A stretch of 34,240 nucleotides of DNA from Acetatifactor sp. (GTDB taxonomy: Bacteria > Bacillota > Clostridia > Lachnospirales > Lachnospiraceae): the NCBI GenBank assembly GCA_024403365.1, contig JAKSRX010000013.1, positions 1 through 34,240 of the forward strand. The letters run 5' to 3'. Below the pieces are notes generated by a model. That model did not search any database and had not been told where the DNA came from. It saw only the letters and a list, made by a program, of their open reading frames with translations. Positions 8,491-16,656 of the stretch are shown in pieces; position 1 is the stretch's first letter; each line of letters opens with the position of its first letter. A program made the position numbers and the translations under genes.

Positions 8491-11400
8491 TTATTTGTCG
8501 TGGATCTCAGCGTGAAGTTCCTGCAGAGACTTCAGAGGACTCTGCTTATGAGTCTTCACATAACAGATACCCTCACCGGTAACCTTTGCTGCTGCAATGG
8601 TGGTGATATAAGGAACCTTAGCCTTGATAGCAGCCTTTCTTAAGTAGCTGTCATCTCTCTTGCTGTTCTTGCCGATAGGGGAGTTCACGATCAACTGGAT
8701 CTCGCCATTTGCGATCATATCGGAGATATTAGGTCTGCCTTCCTGCAGCTTCTTAACAACGGTTGACTCGATACCTGCATCAGCAAGAACTGCTGCGGTA
8801 CCGCTGGTAGCAACGATCTTGAAGCCTGCATCTGCATACAGCTTAGCAACTTCAACAACTTCATCCTTATCTGCGGTATTTACGGAGATCAGTACGGTAC
8901 CTTCGGTAGGCAGCTTGGACTGGGTAGCCTCCTGTGCCTTTACGAATGCCTCACCGTAGGAAGGAGACATTCCAAGAACCTCACCGGTAGATCTCATCTC
9001 AGGTCCGAGAACGGGGTCTACTTCAGGGAACATATTGAAGGGGAATACTGCTTCCTTAACACCATAGTTAGGAATTACCTGCTCCTTCAGTGCGGGAACG
9101 GGTGAAGCCTTACCGGTCAGCTCAGCGGTAATGATCTCTGTAGCGATGGGAACCATCTTAATATTACATACCTTGGAAACAAGGGGTACGGTACGGGATG
9201 CACGAGGGTTAGCTTCCAGAACGAATACCTTGCCGTTCTCGATAGCGTACTGCATATTCATCAGACCCTTAACGCCCATCTCTTCTGCGATCTTTCTGGT
9301 GTATTCCTTGATGGTCTCAACGTTCTCAGCGCTGATATGAACGGAAGGAAGGATACAAGCGGAGTCACCGGAGTGAACACCTGCAAGCTCGATATGCTCC
9401 ATTACAGCGGGAACAAATGCATGCTCGCCATCACTGATCGCATCTGCCTCACACTCAAGTGCGTGATTCAGGAATCTATCGATCAGAATAGGTCTGTCGG
9501 GAGTTACGCCAACAGCTGCCTGCATGTAACCAACCATGCTCTCATCATCATATACAACTTCCATACCACGGCCGCCCAGTACGTAGGAAGGACGAACCAT
9601 TACGGGATAGCCGATCTTAGCTGCGATAGCAAGTGCATCGTCAACGGTAACAGCCATTCCTGACTCAGGCATAGGAATGCCGAGCTTATCCATCATTGCA
9701 CGGAACTGATCTCTGTCTTCTGCCAGGTCGATGACCTCGGGAGAAGTACCCAGGATCTTAACACCGTTCTTCTTAAGGCTTGCAGCCAGGTTCAGAGGAG
9801 TCTGTCCGCCGAACTGAGCGATAACGCCGAGAGGCTTCTCTTTGTTGTAGATGCTCAGTACATCCTCAAGAGTCAGAGGCTCGAAGTACAGCTTGTCGGA
9901 AGTATCGTAGTCGGTAGATACGGTCTCAGGGTTACAGTTAACGATAATGGTCTCAAAGCCAAGCTTCTTAAGAGCCTTAGCTGCATGTACACAACAGTAG
10001 TCGAACTCGATACCCTGACCGATACGGTTAGCTCCGCCGCCAAGGATCATGATCTTGGGCTTATCGGATACGGTAGTCTTATCTTCTGCATTGTAGGTGG
10101 AGAAGTAATATGCGCTGTCGGGAGTACCGCTTACGTGTACGCCTTCCCAAGCTTCCTCAACACCCAGGCTGATTCTCTTTGCACGAATGTCATCTTCGGT
10201 AACACCGAGCAGCTGGCTCAGGTACTTATCGGAGAAACCGTCCTTCTTAGCTGCGATCAGCATATCATCGGGAAGCATCTGACCCTTGTGTGCCAGAATA
10301 GCCTCTTCCTCTTCTACCAGTTCTCTCATCTGCTGGATGAAGTAATGCTTAACCTTGGTAGCCTCGAAGATCTCATCGTTGGTAGCGCCCTTACGAATTG
10401 CTTCGTACATCAGGAAATGACGCTCACTGGAAGCGGTGGAAAGTCTGTTCATCAGCTCATCCTTGCTAAGGGTATCAAAATCCTTAGCATGACCAAGGCC
10501 ATATCTGCCGGTCTCAAGGGAACGAATTGCTTTCTGGAATGCTTCCTTGTAGTTCTTACCGATACTCATAACTTCGCCTACGGCTCTCATCTGAGTACCA
10601 AGCTTATCTTCTACGCCCTTGAACTTCTCGAATGCCCAACGAGCGAACTTAATAACCACATAATCTCCATCGGGAACATACTTATCCAGTGTTCCGTACT
10701 TACCGCAGGGAATATCGGAAAGGGTAAGGCCTGCAGCCAGCATGGAGGAAACAAGTGCGATAGGGAAACCGGTTGCCTTGGAAGCAAGTGCGGAGGAACG
10801 GGAGGTACGAGGGTTGATCTCGATAACGATGATTCTTCCGTCTTTAGGATTACGTGCGAACTGTACATTGGTACCACCGATGACCTGTACCTTATCTACG
10901 ATCGCGTATGCCTGTCTCTGGAGTTCTTTCTGAACATCCTCGGGAATGGTAAGCATAGGTGCGGAACAGAAGGAGTCGCCGGTATGAACACCGATGGGAT
11001 CGATGTTCTCGATGAAACATACGGTGATCATCTTGCCGGTAGCATCTCTTACTACTTCCAGCTCAAGCTCTTCCCAACCAAGAACGGATTCCTCAACCAG
11101 AACCTGTCCTACCAGGGAAGCCTGAAGACCTCTTGCACATACTGTCTTCAACTCTTCTTTGTTGTATACAAGGCCGCCGCCTGCACCGCCCATGGTGTAT
11201 GCGGGACGAAGTACAACGGGATAACCAAGTTCATCTGCGATAGCCAGCGCTTCCTCTACGGAATAGGAAACATCAGATCTTGCCATGCCGATGCCCAGCT
11301 CATCCATAGTGTTCTTAAACTCGATACGGTCCTCACCACGCTCGATGGCATCGACCTGAACACCGATAACCTGTACATTATATTTATCAAGGATACCTGC

Positions 11401-11712
11401 CTTATACAATTCTGAACTAAGATTCAGTCCGGACTGTCCGCCAAGGTTAGGAAGCAGTGCATCGGGTCTCTCCTTTGCAATGATTCTCTCCAGGCTGTCT
11501 ACATTCAAAGGCTCAATGTAGGTCACGTCAGCGGTCTCAGGGTCGGTCATAATGGTTGCCGGATTGGAGTTAACCAAAACGATCTCATAACCGAGCTTTC
11601 TAAGAGCTTTACAAGCCTGTGTTCCTGAATAGTCAAACTCACAAGCCTGTCCGATAATGATGGGGCCGGATCCGATGATCAGAATTTTATTAATGTCTGT
11701 TCTCTTGGGCAT
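8491..11712 (-). CDS. carB: Carbamoyl-phosphate synthase large subunit
   Basis: This 1073-residue enzyme makes carbamoyl phosphate from bicarbonate, ATP and ammonia delivered by the small subunit, feeding pyrimidine and arginine synthesis in the cytosol. Two tandem ATP-grasp halves are visible: ILIIGSGPIIIGQACEFDYSGTQ at the N-terminus and IMILGGGANRIGQGIEFDYCCVH in the middle. Each has its own substrate loop (TMGGAGGG and VLGGRGMEVVYD) and metal-binding block (EINPRTSRSSAL and EANPRASRTVPL). A C-terminal MGS-like allosteric domain follows (from about residue 930, VLISVNTADKDEVVEVAKLY...). GTAAGGAGGAAC precedes the ATG. The gene is not beside carA or other pyrimidine genes here. Codon use is strongly biased to frequent codons, as expected for a highly expressed enzyme. 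Confidence 0.97.
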   Translation of the reverse strand: MPKRTDINKILIIGSGPIIIGQACEFDYSGTQACKALRKLGYEIVLVNSNPATIMTDPETADVTYIEPLNVDSLERIIAKERPDALLPNLGGQSGLNLSSELYKAGILDKYNVQVIGVQVDAIERGEDRIEFKNTMDELGIGMARSDVSYSVEEALAIADELGYPVVLRPAYTMGGAGGGLVYNKEELKTVCARGLQASLVGQVLVEESVLGWEELELEVVRDATGKMITVCFIENIDPIGVHTGDSFCSAPMLTIPEDVQKELQRQAYAIVDKVQVIGGTNVQFARNPKDGRIIVIEINPRTSRSSALASKATGFPIALVSSMLAAGLTLSDIPCGKYGTLDKYVPDGDYVVIKFARWAFEKFKGVEDKLGTQMRAVGEVMSIGKNYKEAFQKAIRSLETGRYGLGHAKDFDTLSKDELMNRLSTASSERHFLMYEAIRKGATNDEIFEATKVKHYFIQQMRELVEEEEAILAHKGQMLPDDMLIAAKKDGFSDKYLSQLLGVTEDDIRAKRISLGVEEAWEGVHVSGTPDSAYYFSTYNAEDKTTVSDKPKIMILGGGANRIGQGIEFDYCCVHAAKALKKLGFETIIVNCNPETVSTDYDTSDKLYFEPLTLEDVLSIYNKEKPLGVIAQFGGQTPLNLAASLKKNGVKILGTSPEVIDLAEDRDQFRAMMDKLGIPMPESGMAVTVDDALAIAAKIGYPVMVRPSYVLGGRGMEVVYDDESMVGYMQAAVGVTPDRPILIDRFLNHALECEADAISDGEHAFVPAVMEHIELAGVHSGDSACILPSVHISAENVETIKEYTRKIAEEMGVKGLMNMQYAIENGKVFVLEANPRASRTVPLVSKVCNIKMVPIATEIITAELTGKASPVPALKEQVIPNYGVKEAVFPFNMFPEVDPVLGPEMRSTGEVLGMSPSYGEAFVKAQEATQSKLPTEGTVLISVNTADKDEVVEVAKLYADAGFKIVATSGTAAVLADAGIESTVVKKLQEGRPNISDMIANGEIQLIVNSPIGKNSKRDDSYLRKAAIKAKVPYITTIAAAKVTGEGICYVKTHKQSPLKSLQELHAEIHDK

Positions 11713-11775
11713 ATGTTCCTCCTTACTTCACAAAAAGTTCCTCTGTGGTTTCTATCAAATTTTTCTCAATTTTAT

Positions 11776-11781
11776 ATTATA
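11776..11781 (-). promoter_or_regulatory. Extended -10 promoter for carB
   Basis: On the minus strand TGTTATAAT gives a perfect TATAAT (11781-11776) with a TG extension, about 65 bases before the carB ATG. No strong -35 at 17 bp. No PyrR-type attenuator is evident in the leader. Confidence 0.5.
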
Positions 11782-11874
11782 ACACATCTGTCAATCTTTG
11801 ACTAATGTTTCTTTACAAAAAATCATACAAATATTTTGTATCCCGCTCATCATTTATGGTTGTTTTTTCAACAT

Positions 11875-11905
11875 ATTGTGGTAAAGACCTTTGTAATGCC
11901 ACAAT
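11875..11905. repeat. Inverted repeat just after galK
   Basis: ATTGTGG (11875-11881) and CCACAAT (11899-11905) are a perfect 7-bp inverted repeat, with a second partial pairing (AAAG/CTTT) inside. It starts next to the galK stop codon but is not followed by a T-run on the minus strand. It may be a weak terminator, an RNA-stability hairpin or an operator for carB. Confidence 0.4.
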
Positions 11906-11906
11906 A

Positions 11907-13193
11907 CTAATGAACGACACAGATACCGCCGGCATTTCTTACCTTCAAGACGTGGCAGCTGCCCTCTCCGAAGATCTGCTCGATCTTCTCCTTGTATTCC
12001 TCTACAACGGAATCCTTTGCAAACACCTGGATCGTTCCCGCAAAGCCGCCGCCGTGTACTCTGCAGACGCCCTGATCCTTGATGATAGTCTCTGTCACAG
12101 CCAGCGCGACTGTCACATTCTGTGCATCGATATCCTTGGGGCTGTAGATATTCTGCAGGAATTTTGCGGAAGAATCACCGCTGGCCTTCACGGTCTCAAG
12201 GAAAGTTTCATAATCACCATTTTTCAGGCTCTCTGCAGCCAGAAGCACTCTCTTCTCTTCTTCATAAAAATGAATGGCACGAAGAACCGCTCTGCCGCCC
12301 ACCAGTTTGCGAAGGGCAGGAATCTTACTATAGAACTCTTCTTCCTCCACTTCACGAAGATGCTCTTTACCCAAAGCCTTAGCAACAGAATTCATTTCCG
12401 CAGGTACTGCCGCGTAATCGGGAGTCAGATCCGCATGGGATCCCTTGGTATCCACGATGCAGAGAGTCAATCCCTGCGCCTTGAAATCGCTGTCGATCTT
12501 CTCAACGATGACATTGGCCTTGTCGGCGAAATCAATATAGATCATGCCACCCACACTGCATGCCATCTGATCCATCAGACCGCAGGGCTTTCCGAAGTAT
12601 ACATTCTCTGCATACTGTCCGATCTTGGCGATCTCCACAGAAGAGACTGACATCTCATTATAAAGGCCTGAAAGAATGGTTCCCACCAGGCTCTCGAAAG
12701 CTGCTGAGGAAGACATGCCGGCTCCCATCAGAACATCGCTGGTGACAACAGCCGCAAAGCCTCCGACTGCATGACCTCTCTCCTTCAGTCCAGCTACCAC
12801 TCCGCGGATCAATGCAGTGGTGGTACCAAACTCTGCGTTATTCTGTTCCAGGTTCGTGATATCCACTGTCTCCATAGGGTAATCGTCAGATTTCAGACGG
12901 ATCACGCCGTCTTCCGTGGGTGCGACCACAGCGATAGCATCCAGATTGATACTGGTTGCCAAGACCATGCCGTTCTGATGATCGGTATGATTACCGCAGA
13001 CTTCGCTTCGACCGGGCGCACTGAAAACAGCCACTTCCTGCTTATCAGGGAACATTTCCCGGAAGCGTTCCAGCAACTTCACATAGCGCTGTCTGTGATA
13101 AGTGGTCAGAGACTCATCCACATATATTTCACGGAACTTTTCATCCATCTCTCCGTTTTGGATCTGTGTTATAAGGTCTGTAAGTTTCATCAT
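11907..13193 (-). CDS. galK: Galactokinase
   Basis: This 428-residue GHMP-family kinase phosphorylates alpha-galactose to galactose-1-phosphate, the first kinase step of the Leloir pathway. Motifs are the galactokinase signature GRSEVCGNHTDHQNGMVLA (about residues 64-82), the ATP-binding DVLMGAGMSSSAAFESLVG and, near the C-terminus, VHGGGFAGTIQVFA. It is slightly longer than the usual 380-400 residues, mainly at the N-terminus (about 45 residues before the first family block). Two adjacent ATGs (13193 and 13190) follow GAGAGGGAA; either may start. No galT or galE is adjacent; the next gene upstream is divergent. Confidence 0.94.
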   Translation of the reverse strand: MMKLTDLITQIQNGEMDEKFREIYVDESLTTYHRQRYVKLLERFREMFPDKQEVAVFSAPGRSEVCGNHTDHQNGMVLATSINLDAIAVVAPTEDGVIRLKSDDYPMETVDITNLEQNNAEFGTTTALIRGVVAGLKERGHAVGGFAAVVTSDVLMGAGMSSSAAFESLVGTILSGLYNEMSVSSVEIAKIGQYAENVYFGKPCGLMDQMACSVGGMIYIDFADKANVIVEKIDSDFKAQGLTLCIVDTKGSHADLTPDYAAVPAEMNSVAKALGKEHLREVEEEEFYSKIPALRKLVGGRAVLRAIHFYEEEKRVLLAAESLKNGDYETFLETVKASGDSSAKFLQNIYSPKDIDAQNVTVALAVTETIIKDQGVCRVHGGGFAGTIQVFAKDSVVEEYKEKIEQIFGEGSCHVLKVRNAGGICVVH

Positions 13194-13229
13194 TTTATGG
13201 TTCCCTCTCTGTATTTCATAAATTAATTT

Positions 13230-13258
13230 ATTTTAACACCGATCTAAGGCTCTTGCAA
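13230..13258 (-). promoter_or_regulatory. Promoter for galK
   Basis: On the minus strand TTGCAA (13258-13253), exactly 17 bases and TAAAAT (13235-13230) form a good sigma-A-like promoter about 35 bases before the galK start. Confidence 0.6.
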
Positions 13259-13268
13259 TGAATATCCA

Positions 13269-13297
13269 TATACATACCGCGGATTTCATGGTATAAT
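13269..13297 (+). promoter_or_regulatory. Promoter for the TIR-protease gene
   Basis: TATACA (13269-13274), 17 bases and TATAAT (13292-13297) preceded by TGG form an extended -10 promoter. Transcription would start about 25 bases before the ATG at 13328. It is back to back with the galK promoter. Confidence 0.6.
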
Positions 13298-13327
13298 ACA
13301 GACATTCTACAAAGGATGGTAATACAA

Positions 13328-14542
13328 ATGGATACTTCCAAATTTCTATATGTTCTGTATGCGGAAAATGATTATGAATCTATTGATAATATTTTCTTAG
13401 AAATGTTCAAAGCCGGCATTCCCATCAAAGCGGAAAAGGATATCGACAAGAATGATCCGGATGTTCTGGAGCATACCGTTCAGAGCTGTACCGCTATCAT
13501 GCTGGTGCTCTCCCGGGAGTTCTTTGCTACAAAGGATATCCATCGATATCTTATGTTGGCGGATCAGTACAACAAGCATATTATTCCCTATTATCTGGAG
13601 GATCCCGCCGAGGAAGGATTTACAATTCCTACCAGTCTTTATGCAAATATGAACGGAAGTGCTGCCATTCCTGCCTATGAATATGCATTGGAAGATGCAC
13701 TGGTCAAACGTGTCATCGATGAACTTCGGGAATACTTCCCGGAAGAAGTACCGGAAGAACCTGTGAAAAGCAAACGTTCTCCCTGGCCTTTCATCGCCTG
13801 CGGCGCGATCCTGTGTCTTTCCCTGATCCTGCTTCTGTTGTTGACTCGCGATAAGCCTGAACCGAAGGTTCCCGTTTCCACTGCTCCCGTTTCGGTCGCA
13901 ACATCCATACCGGAATCAACCGAAACTTCTTCCGAAAAGCTCTCCGAAGAAGTGCAGCTCAGCCAGGCAGATATCCTGACCAATGTCAGCAATGCCACCG
14001 TACAGATCTTTTCTATCGTATCTCGCAGAGACTATAGTACCGGCAGCGGCTTCCTGATCAATGATCAGGGTTGGATCGCTACAAATTATCATGTGATCGA
14101 CGACGGTAAGACTTTCTACGCAAAACCCTTCACAGACCGTGACACTGATGCGACCTATAATATCACGATCCTCTCCGTCGATAAGGAACACGATCTTGCC
14201 ATCGTTAAGATCGATTCCGATTATGCCATCCAAAGTTATCTGTCCCTTAACACAGACGGCATTCGCACCGGCGAGACTGTATATGTTTCCGGTTATCCCA
14301 AGGGTATCGATCACACCATTACCAATGGTATCATCAGTAATGCGTCCCACACCTCCAATGACGGTTCCTTATATTTCATGTTGACGGCTCCTATCTCAAG
14401 CGGTAACAGCGGCGGCCCCGTCATCAATGAAAAAGGCGAGGTCATCGGCGTCGCTTCCGCAAAATACGAAAGTGCAGAAAATCTGAATCTTGCAAGACCC
14501 GCTTCTTTCTTAAAGGAATTGATTGAAAACACACAGGAATAA
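13328..14542 (+). CDS. TIR-like domain - membrane helix - trypsin-like (HtrA-type) serine protease
   Basis: This 404-residue protein has three parts. Residues 1-135 look like a TIR fold (FLYVLYAENDYESIDNIFLEMFKAG, then TAIMLVLSREFFATKDIHRYLMLA and HIIPYYLED). One helix at about 154-173 crosses the membrane after a basic SKRS stop. A Ser/Thr/Pro-rich linker leads to a chymotrypsin-fold protease (about 213-404) with a complete triad: His255 in NYHVID, Asp289 in HDLAIVK and Ser361 in SSGNSGGP. No PDZ domain follows. Topology should put the TIR part in the cytosol and the protease outside. In the TIR helix where NADase TIRs carry a catalytic Glu, I see Tyr, so this domain is probably a binding module. 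The ATG at 13328 is preferred because an upstream ATG (13316) lies inside the AAAGGATGG ribosome binding site. The gene is monocistronic. Target unknown. Confidence 0.85.
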   Translation: MDTSKFLYVLYAENDYESIDNIFLEMFKAGIPIKAEKDIDKNDPDVLEHTVQSCTAIMLVLSREFFATKDIHRYLMLADQYNKHIIPYYLEDPAEEGFTIPTSLYANMNGSAAIPAYEYALEDALVKRVIDELREYFPEEVPEEPVKSKRSPWPFIACGAILCLSLILLLLLTRDKPEPKVPVSTAPVSVATSIPESTETSSEKLSEEVQLSQADILTNVSNATVQIFSIVSRRDYSTGSGFLINDQGWIATNYHVIDDGKTFYAKPFTDRDTDATYNITILSVDKEHDLAIVKIDSDYAIQSYLSLNTDGIRTGETVYVSGYPKGIDHTITNGIISNASHTSNDGSLYFMLTAPISSGNSGGPVINEKGEVIGVASAKYESAENLNLARPASFLKELIENTQE

Positions 14543-14546
14543 CAGC

Positions 14547-14576
14547 AAAAAAGGAACCTCTACGGTTCCTTTTTTA
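14547..14576. terminator. Bidirectional terminator, TIR-protease gene and purA-like operon
   Basis: AAGGAACC (14551-14558) pairs with GGTTCCTT (14564-14571). A-runs on the left and T-runs on the right give U-tracts in both directions. The stop codon and last codons of the purA-like gene lie inside the hairpin. Confidence 0.85.
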
Positions 14577-15795
14577 TTTCCTCCGAATATCTGCTATAGG
14601 ACTGATAGATCTCAGTTTCACGAAAGATCTCTGCAGTTTTCTCCTGCAGTTCTCCCGGCGTCAGATCAAAGCCATCAAATCTCACTTTCCCTTCCGTCTC
14701 ATTCAGATGAGTGATCAGAAGCGATACCTTTGTCTCTTTCCTGTCCCCGCAGTCTGCCATGATCGGTTTCAAGAACACTTCCACAGAACTATAAAATGCA
14801 TACCGAAAGTCTCCCTGCCAGGGATTGGTCACATTGGTCAGGTCCGCCTCAATGTTTCCCAGTTTCTTAGGATCGCATTCATAGGCAAGGGGGCCGGCTC
14901 CGTGTCTCGTCAGATAGCTTCTGGAAACATAGACCACCTCATTCAGGTCAAGTCTGGCTTCCTCCAAGATCTGTGTCGGATTGGTGAGCCCGGTTCTGGA
15001 GGCTGTGACATGGGGCATGCTTTCCTCACATTCCGCATCCAGCAAAAGTCCCTGCCCCGATTCGAAAATGATTCGGTCGAATCCTGCGAAAAAATCTGCC
15101 ACATCCGGGACAAGCCGGACTTTCTGCACGTTTTCCTTCATTGCAGCCAACGCATTTCGAAGCACATTCTCATCCCGAAGCAAGTTCAGGTATTCTATAT
15201 CCTCACGGCCTTCCAGCCCAAGTTCCCTTAGCCTGGTCGGCAGGTACTCTCTTCGGATCCGCTTTATTTCGTCAAACAGCTCGTCAAACGACACTTCTTT
15301 CAGCTGCCGAATAGTGATTCCGAATCCCGCTTTGGTACGCAGGTCTGCCTCGTTGATTCCCATGCCGCAGCTGCCGTGCCTGTCCTCTCCTCTGGCGGTT
15401 TCAATTGCCATATTGAGAAGCACATCATCGATCAGGGTGATGCAGGTACGTTCATCTGCATGAAGTACAGGTTCAAGTCCTGTTATCCCGCAATAAACCT
15501 CCCATTCCTCTGCCAGTTTATAAAGATCCGGCAGGTAGGTCTTCGCCCAGAACGTCTCCGCTCCGTTCAGACTTCCCGATCCCAGTTCATGAAAGACGAT
15601 TCGCTTATCTTTCCTGTCTACCGTATGTCCAGACTGTGCACCGCCATTGTGGCGCACTACCAGCTTTTTCCCTGCTGATAAGGAAAAAAAGTCTGTTGCC
15701 AGACCTTTTCCCTCGTCTCCGTAGCCCCTGCCAATGATTGCAATGGTATCCGGTTTCTTTATGCTATTAGAAAATGAACTTACGCTTTGTTTCAA
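14560..15795 (-). CDS. Divergent adenylosuccinate synthetase-like enzyme (PurA family)
   Basis: This 411-residue protein keeps the PurA framework: GYGDEGKG (26-31 core, catalytic Asp and P-loop), NGGAQSGHT (50-58, usual form GGHNAGHT), FESGQGLLLD (244-253) and SYLTRHGAGPL (293-303). It lacks other hallmarks. GTTGRGIGPAYEDK is replaced by GSCGMGINEADLRTK (141-155). The Arg loop TTTGRPRR, which holds aspartate in true PurA, is replaced by LTNVTNPWQGDFRYA (319-333). PurA joins IMP and aspartate using GTP; this version may use another substrate. It is not PurZ-like, since the Asp of GDEGKG is present. The start is TTG (15795) with AAAGGA eight bases upstream, within the end of the VWA gene (29-bp overlap); no ATG precedes the P-loop. 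It is the last gene of the five-gene operon. Confidence 0.8.
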   Translation of the reverse strand: MKQSVSSFSNSIKKPDTIAIIGRGYGDEGKGLATDFFSLSAGKKLVVRHNGGAQSGHTVDRKDKRIVFHELGSGSLNGAETFWAKTYLPDLYKLAEEWEVYCGITGLEPVLHADERTCITLIDDVLLNMAIETARGEDRHGSCGMGINEADLRTKAGFGITIRQLKEVSFDELFDEIKRIRREYLPTRLRELGLEGREDIEYLNLLRDENVLRNALAAMKENVQKVRLVPDVADFFAGFDRIIFESGQGLLLDAECEESMPHVTASRTGLTNPTQILEEARLDLNEVVYVSRSYLTRHGAGPLAYECDPKKLGNIEADLTNVTNPWQGDFRYAFYSSVEVFLKPIMADCGDRKETKVSLLITHLNETEGKVRFDGFDLTPGELQEKTAEIFRETEIYQSYSRYSEEIKKEP

Positions 15796-16654
15796 AAGTC
15801 AATCCTTTCAGTGCATTCTCTACTACAGGCTGTGCCAGTGCGTCCCACTGTGCGATCACCTCTGCCTTATCCTTGCCGTTGACACACTGCATCACGCTGA
15901 TCATGATCTCAGGCAATCTGTTGATATTATCCTTGGATACTTCCACGATATGTCCGGGCATTACGCTCTCCAGATTATACAGAGGACGGTTTCTGGTAAT
16001 GTTAATGTGATAAATATGATACTTCGCTGCTGCCTTCTTGTAGAATTTCTTGATATCTCCACCCTCGGGTGCATCTCCGAAGATCTTCTCAATATACTTG
16101 CCCTGGATCTCGTTATGATTGTCTGCATCACCGATGGTAAACAGGAAACCCTTCTTGCCTCTCTTCTCAAAAGCATCTGTCTTGGTATGCGCAGAAGCAA
16201 AATGCCAAAGCAGTGCATAATCTTCCGGTCCGTCACCTCCGCGGCCTTCCAGCCACAGGTCCAGAAGCTGCTCTGCGATACGGATATCAGACTCAAACTG
16301 TGTCACCTGCAGAGGCGCGTTATCATTGACATCACCGATGGCTGCGAACATCAACTGAGGTCCGGGAACAGGATTGGTAGAATACAGCTTCATCATGGTC
16401 TCATTCAATGCATTCTTCGCGATCTCCTCGGAAAGATATCCCATGGAACCGGTCACATCCAGGCCAATGATGATAGGTGTGGTATCGGGATGCTCCTCGC
16501 TGTCGAATGCCTCACGCATATTGATATATTTGGGATCGAATCTCGCATCCATTGAACGGCTCTTAAAGATCTGAGAAGCGGACGCAGTGGAATCCACTCT
16601 GCCGCTTGCCTTTAATTTACTCCAGTCTGAACTGGTATATGCACCATAACCCAT
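15767..16654 (-). CDS. VWA-domain protein
   Basis: This 295-residue, signal-less protein has a von Willebrand A fold. The MIDAS-type metal site is seen as LDVTGSMG (65-72; D-x-T-G-S in place of D-x-S-x-S) and a C-terminal Asp pattern IGDADNH (174-180). GDGPEDY (141-146) gives a further conserved loop. About 58 residues before the fold are predicted soluble. VWA proteins of this kind act as cytosolic scaffolds or metal-dependent binding subunits, often beside AAA ATPases or kinase/phosphatase genes. Here the partner is the kinase-like zinc-ribbon gene 2 bp upstream. AAAAAGGAGAG, part of that gene's end, is the ribosome binding site. Its stop lies inside the purA-like gene. Confidence 0.85.
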   Translation of the reverse strand: MGYGAYTSSDWSKLKASGRVDSTASASQIFKSRSMDARFDPKYINMREAFDSEEHPDTTPIIIGLDVTGSMGYLSEEIAKNALNETMMKLYSTNPVPGPQLMFAAIGDVNDNAPLQVTQFESDIRIAEQLLDLWLEGRGGDGPEDYALLWHFASAHTKTDAFEKRGKKGFLFTIGDADNHNEIQGKYIEKIFGDAPEGGDIKKFYKKAAAKYHIYHINITRNRPLYNLESVMPGHIVEVSKDNINRLPEIMISVMQCVNGKDKAEVIAQWDALAQPVVENALKGLTFETKRKFIF

Positions 16655-16656
16655 CG

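Noticed and set aside
9985..11415. 476-codon open frame on the plus strand
   Set aside because: It is antisense to carB, whose protein is unmistakable; biased codon use of carB leaves the opposite strand open. No ribosome binding site or recognisable domain.
11805..12650. 281-codon plus-strand frame, starting in the carB-galK spacer
   Set aside because: Most of it is antisense to galK; the part in the spacer shows no promoter or domain.
13316..13327. Upstream ATG for the TIR-protease
   Set aside because: This ATG is part of the AAAGGATGG ribosome binding site of the ATG at 13328.
14560..15795. Phage-type PurZ (2-aminoadenine synthesis)
   Set aside because: PurZ loses the Asp of the GDEGKG motif; it is present here, and no DatZ, MazZ or phage gene is nearby.
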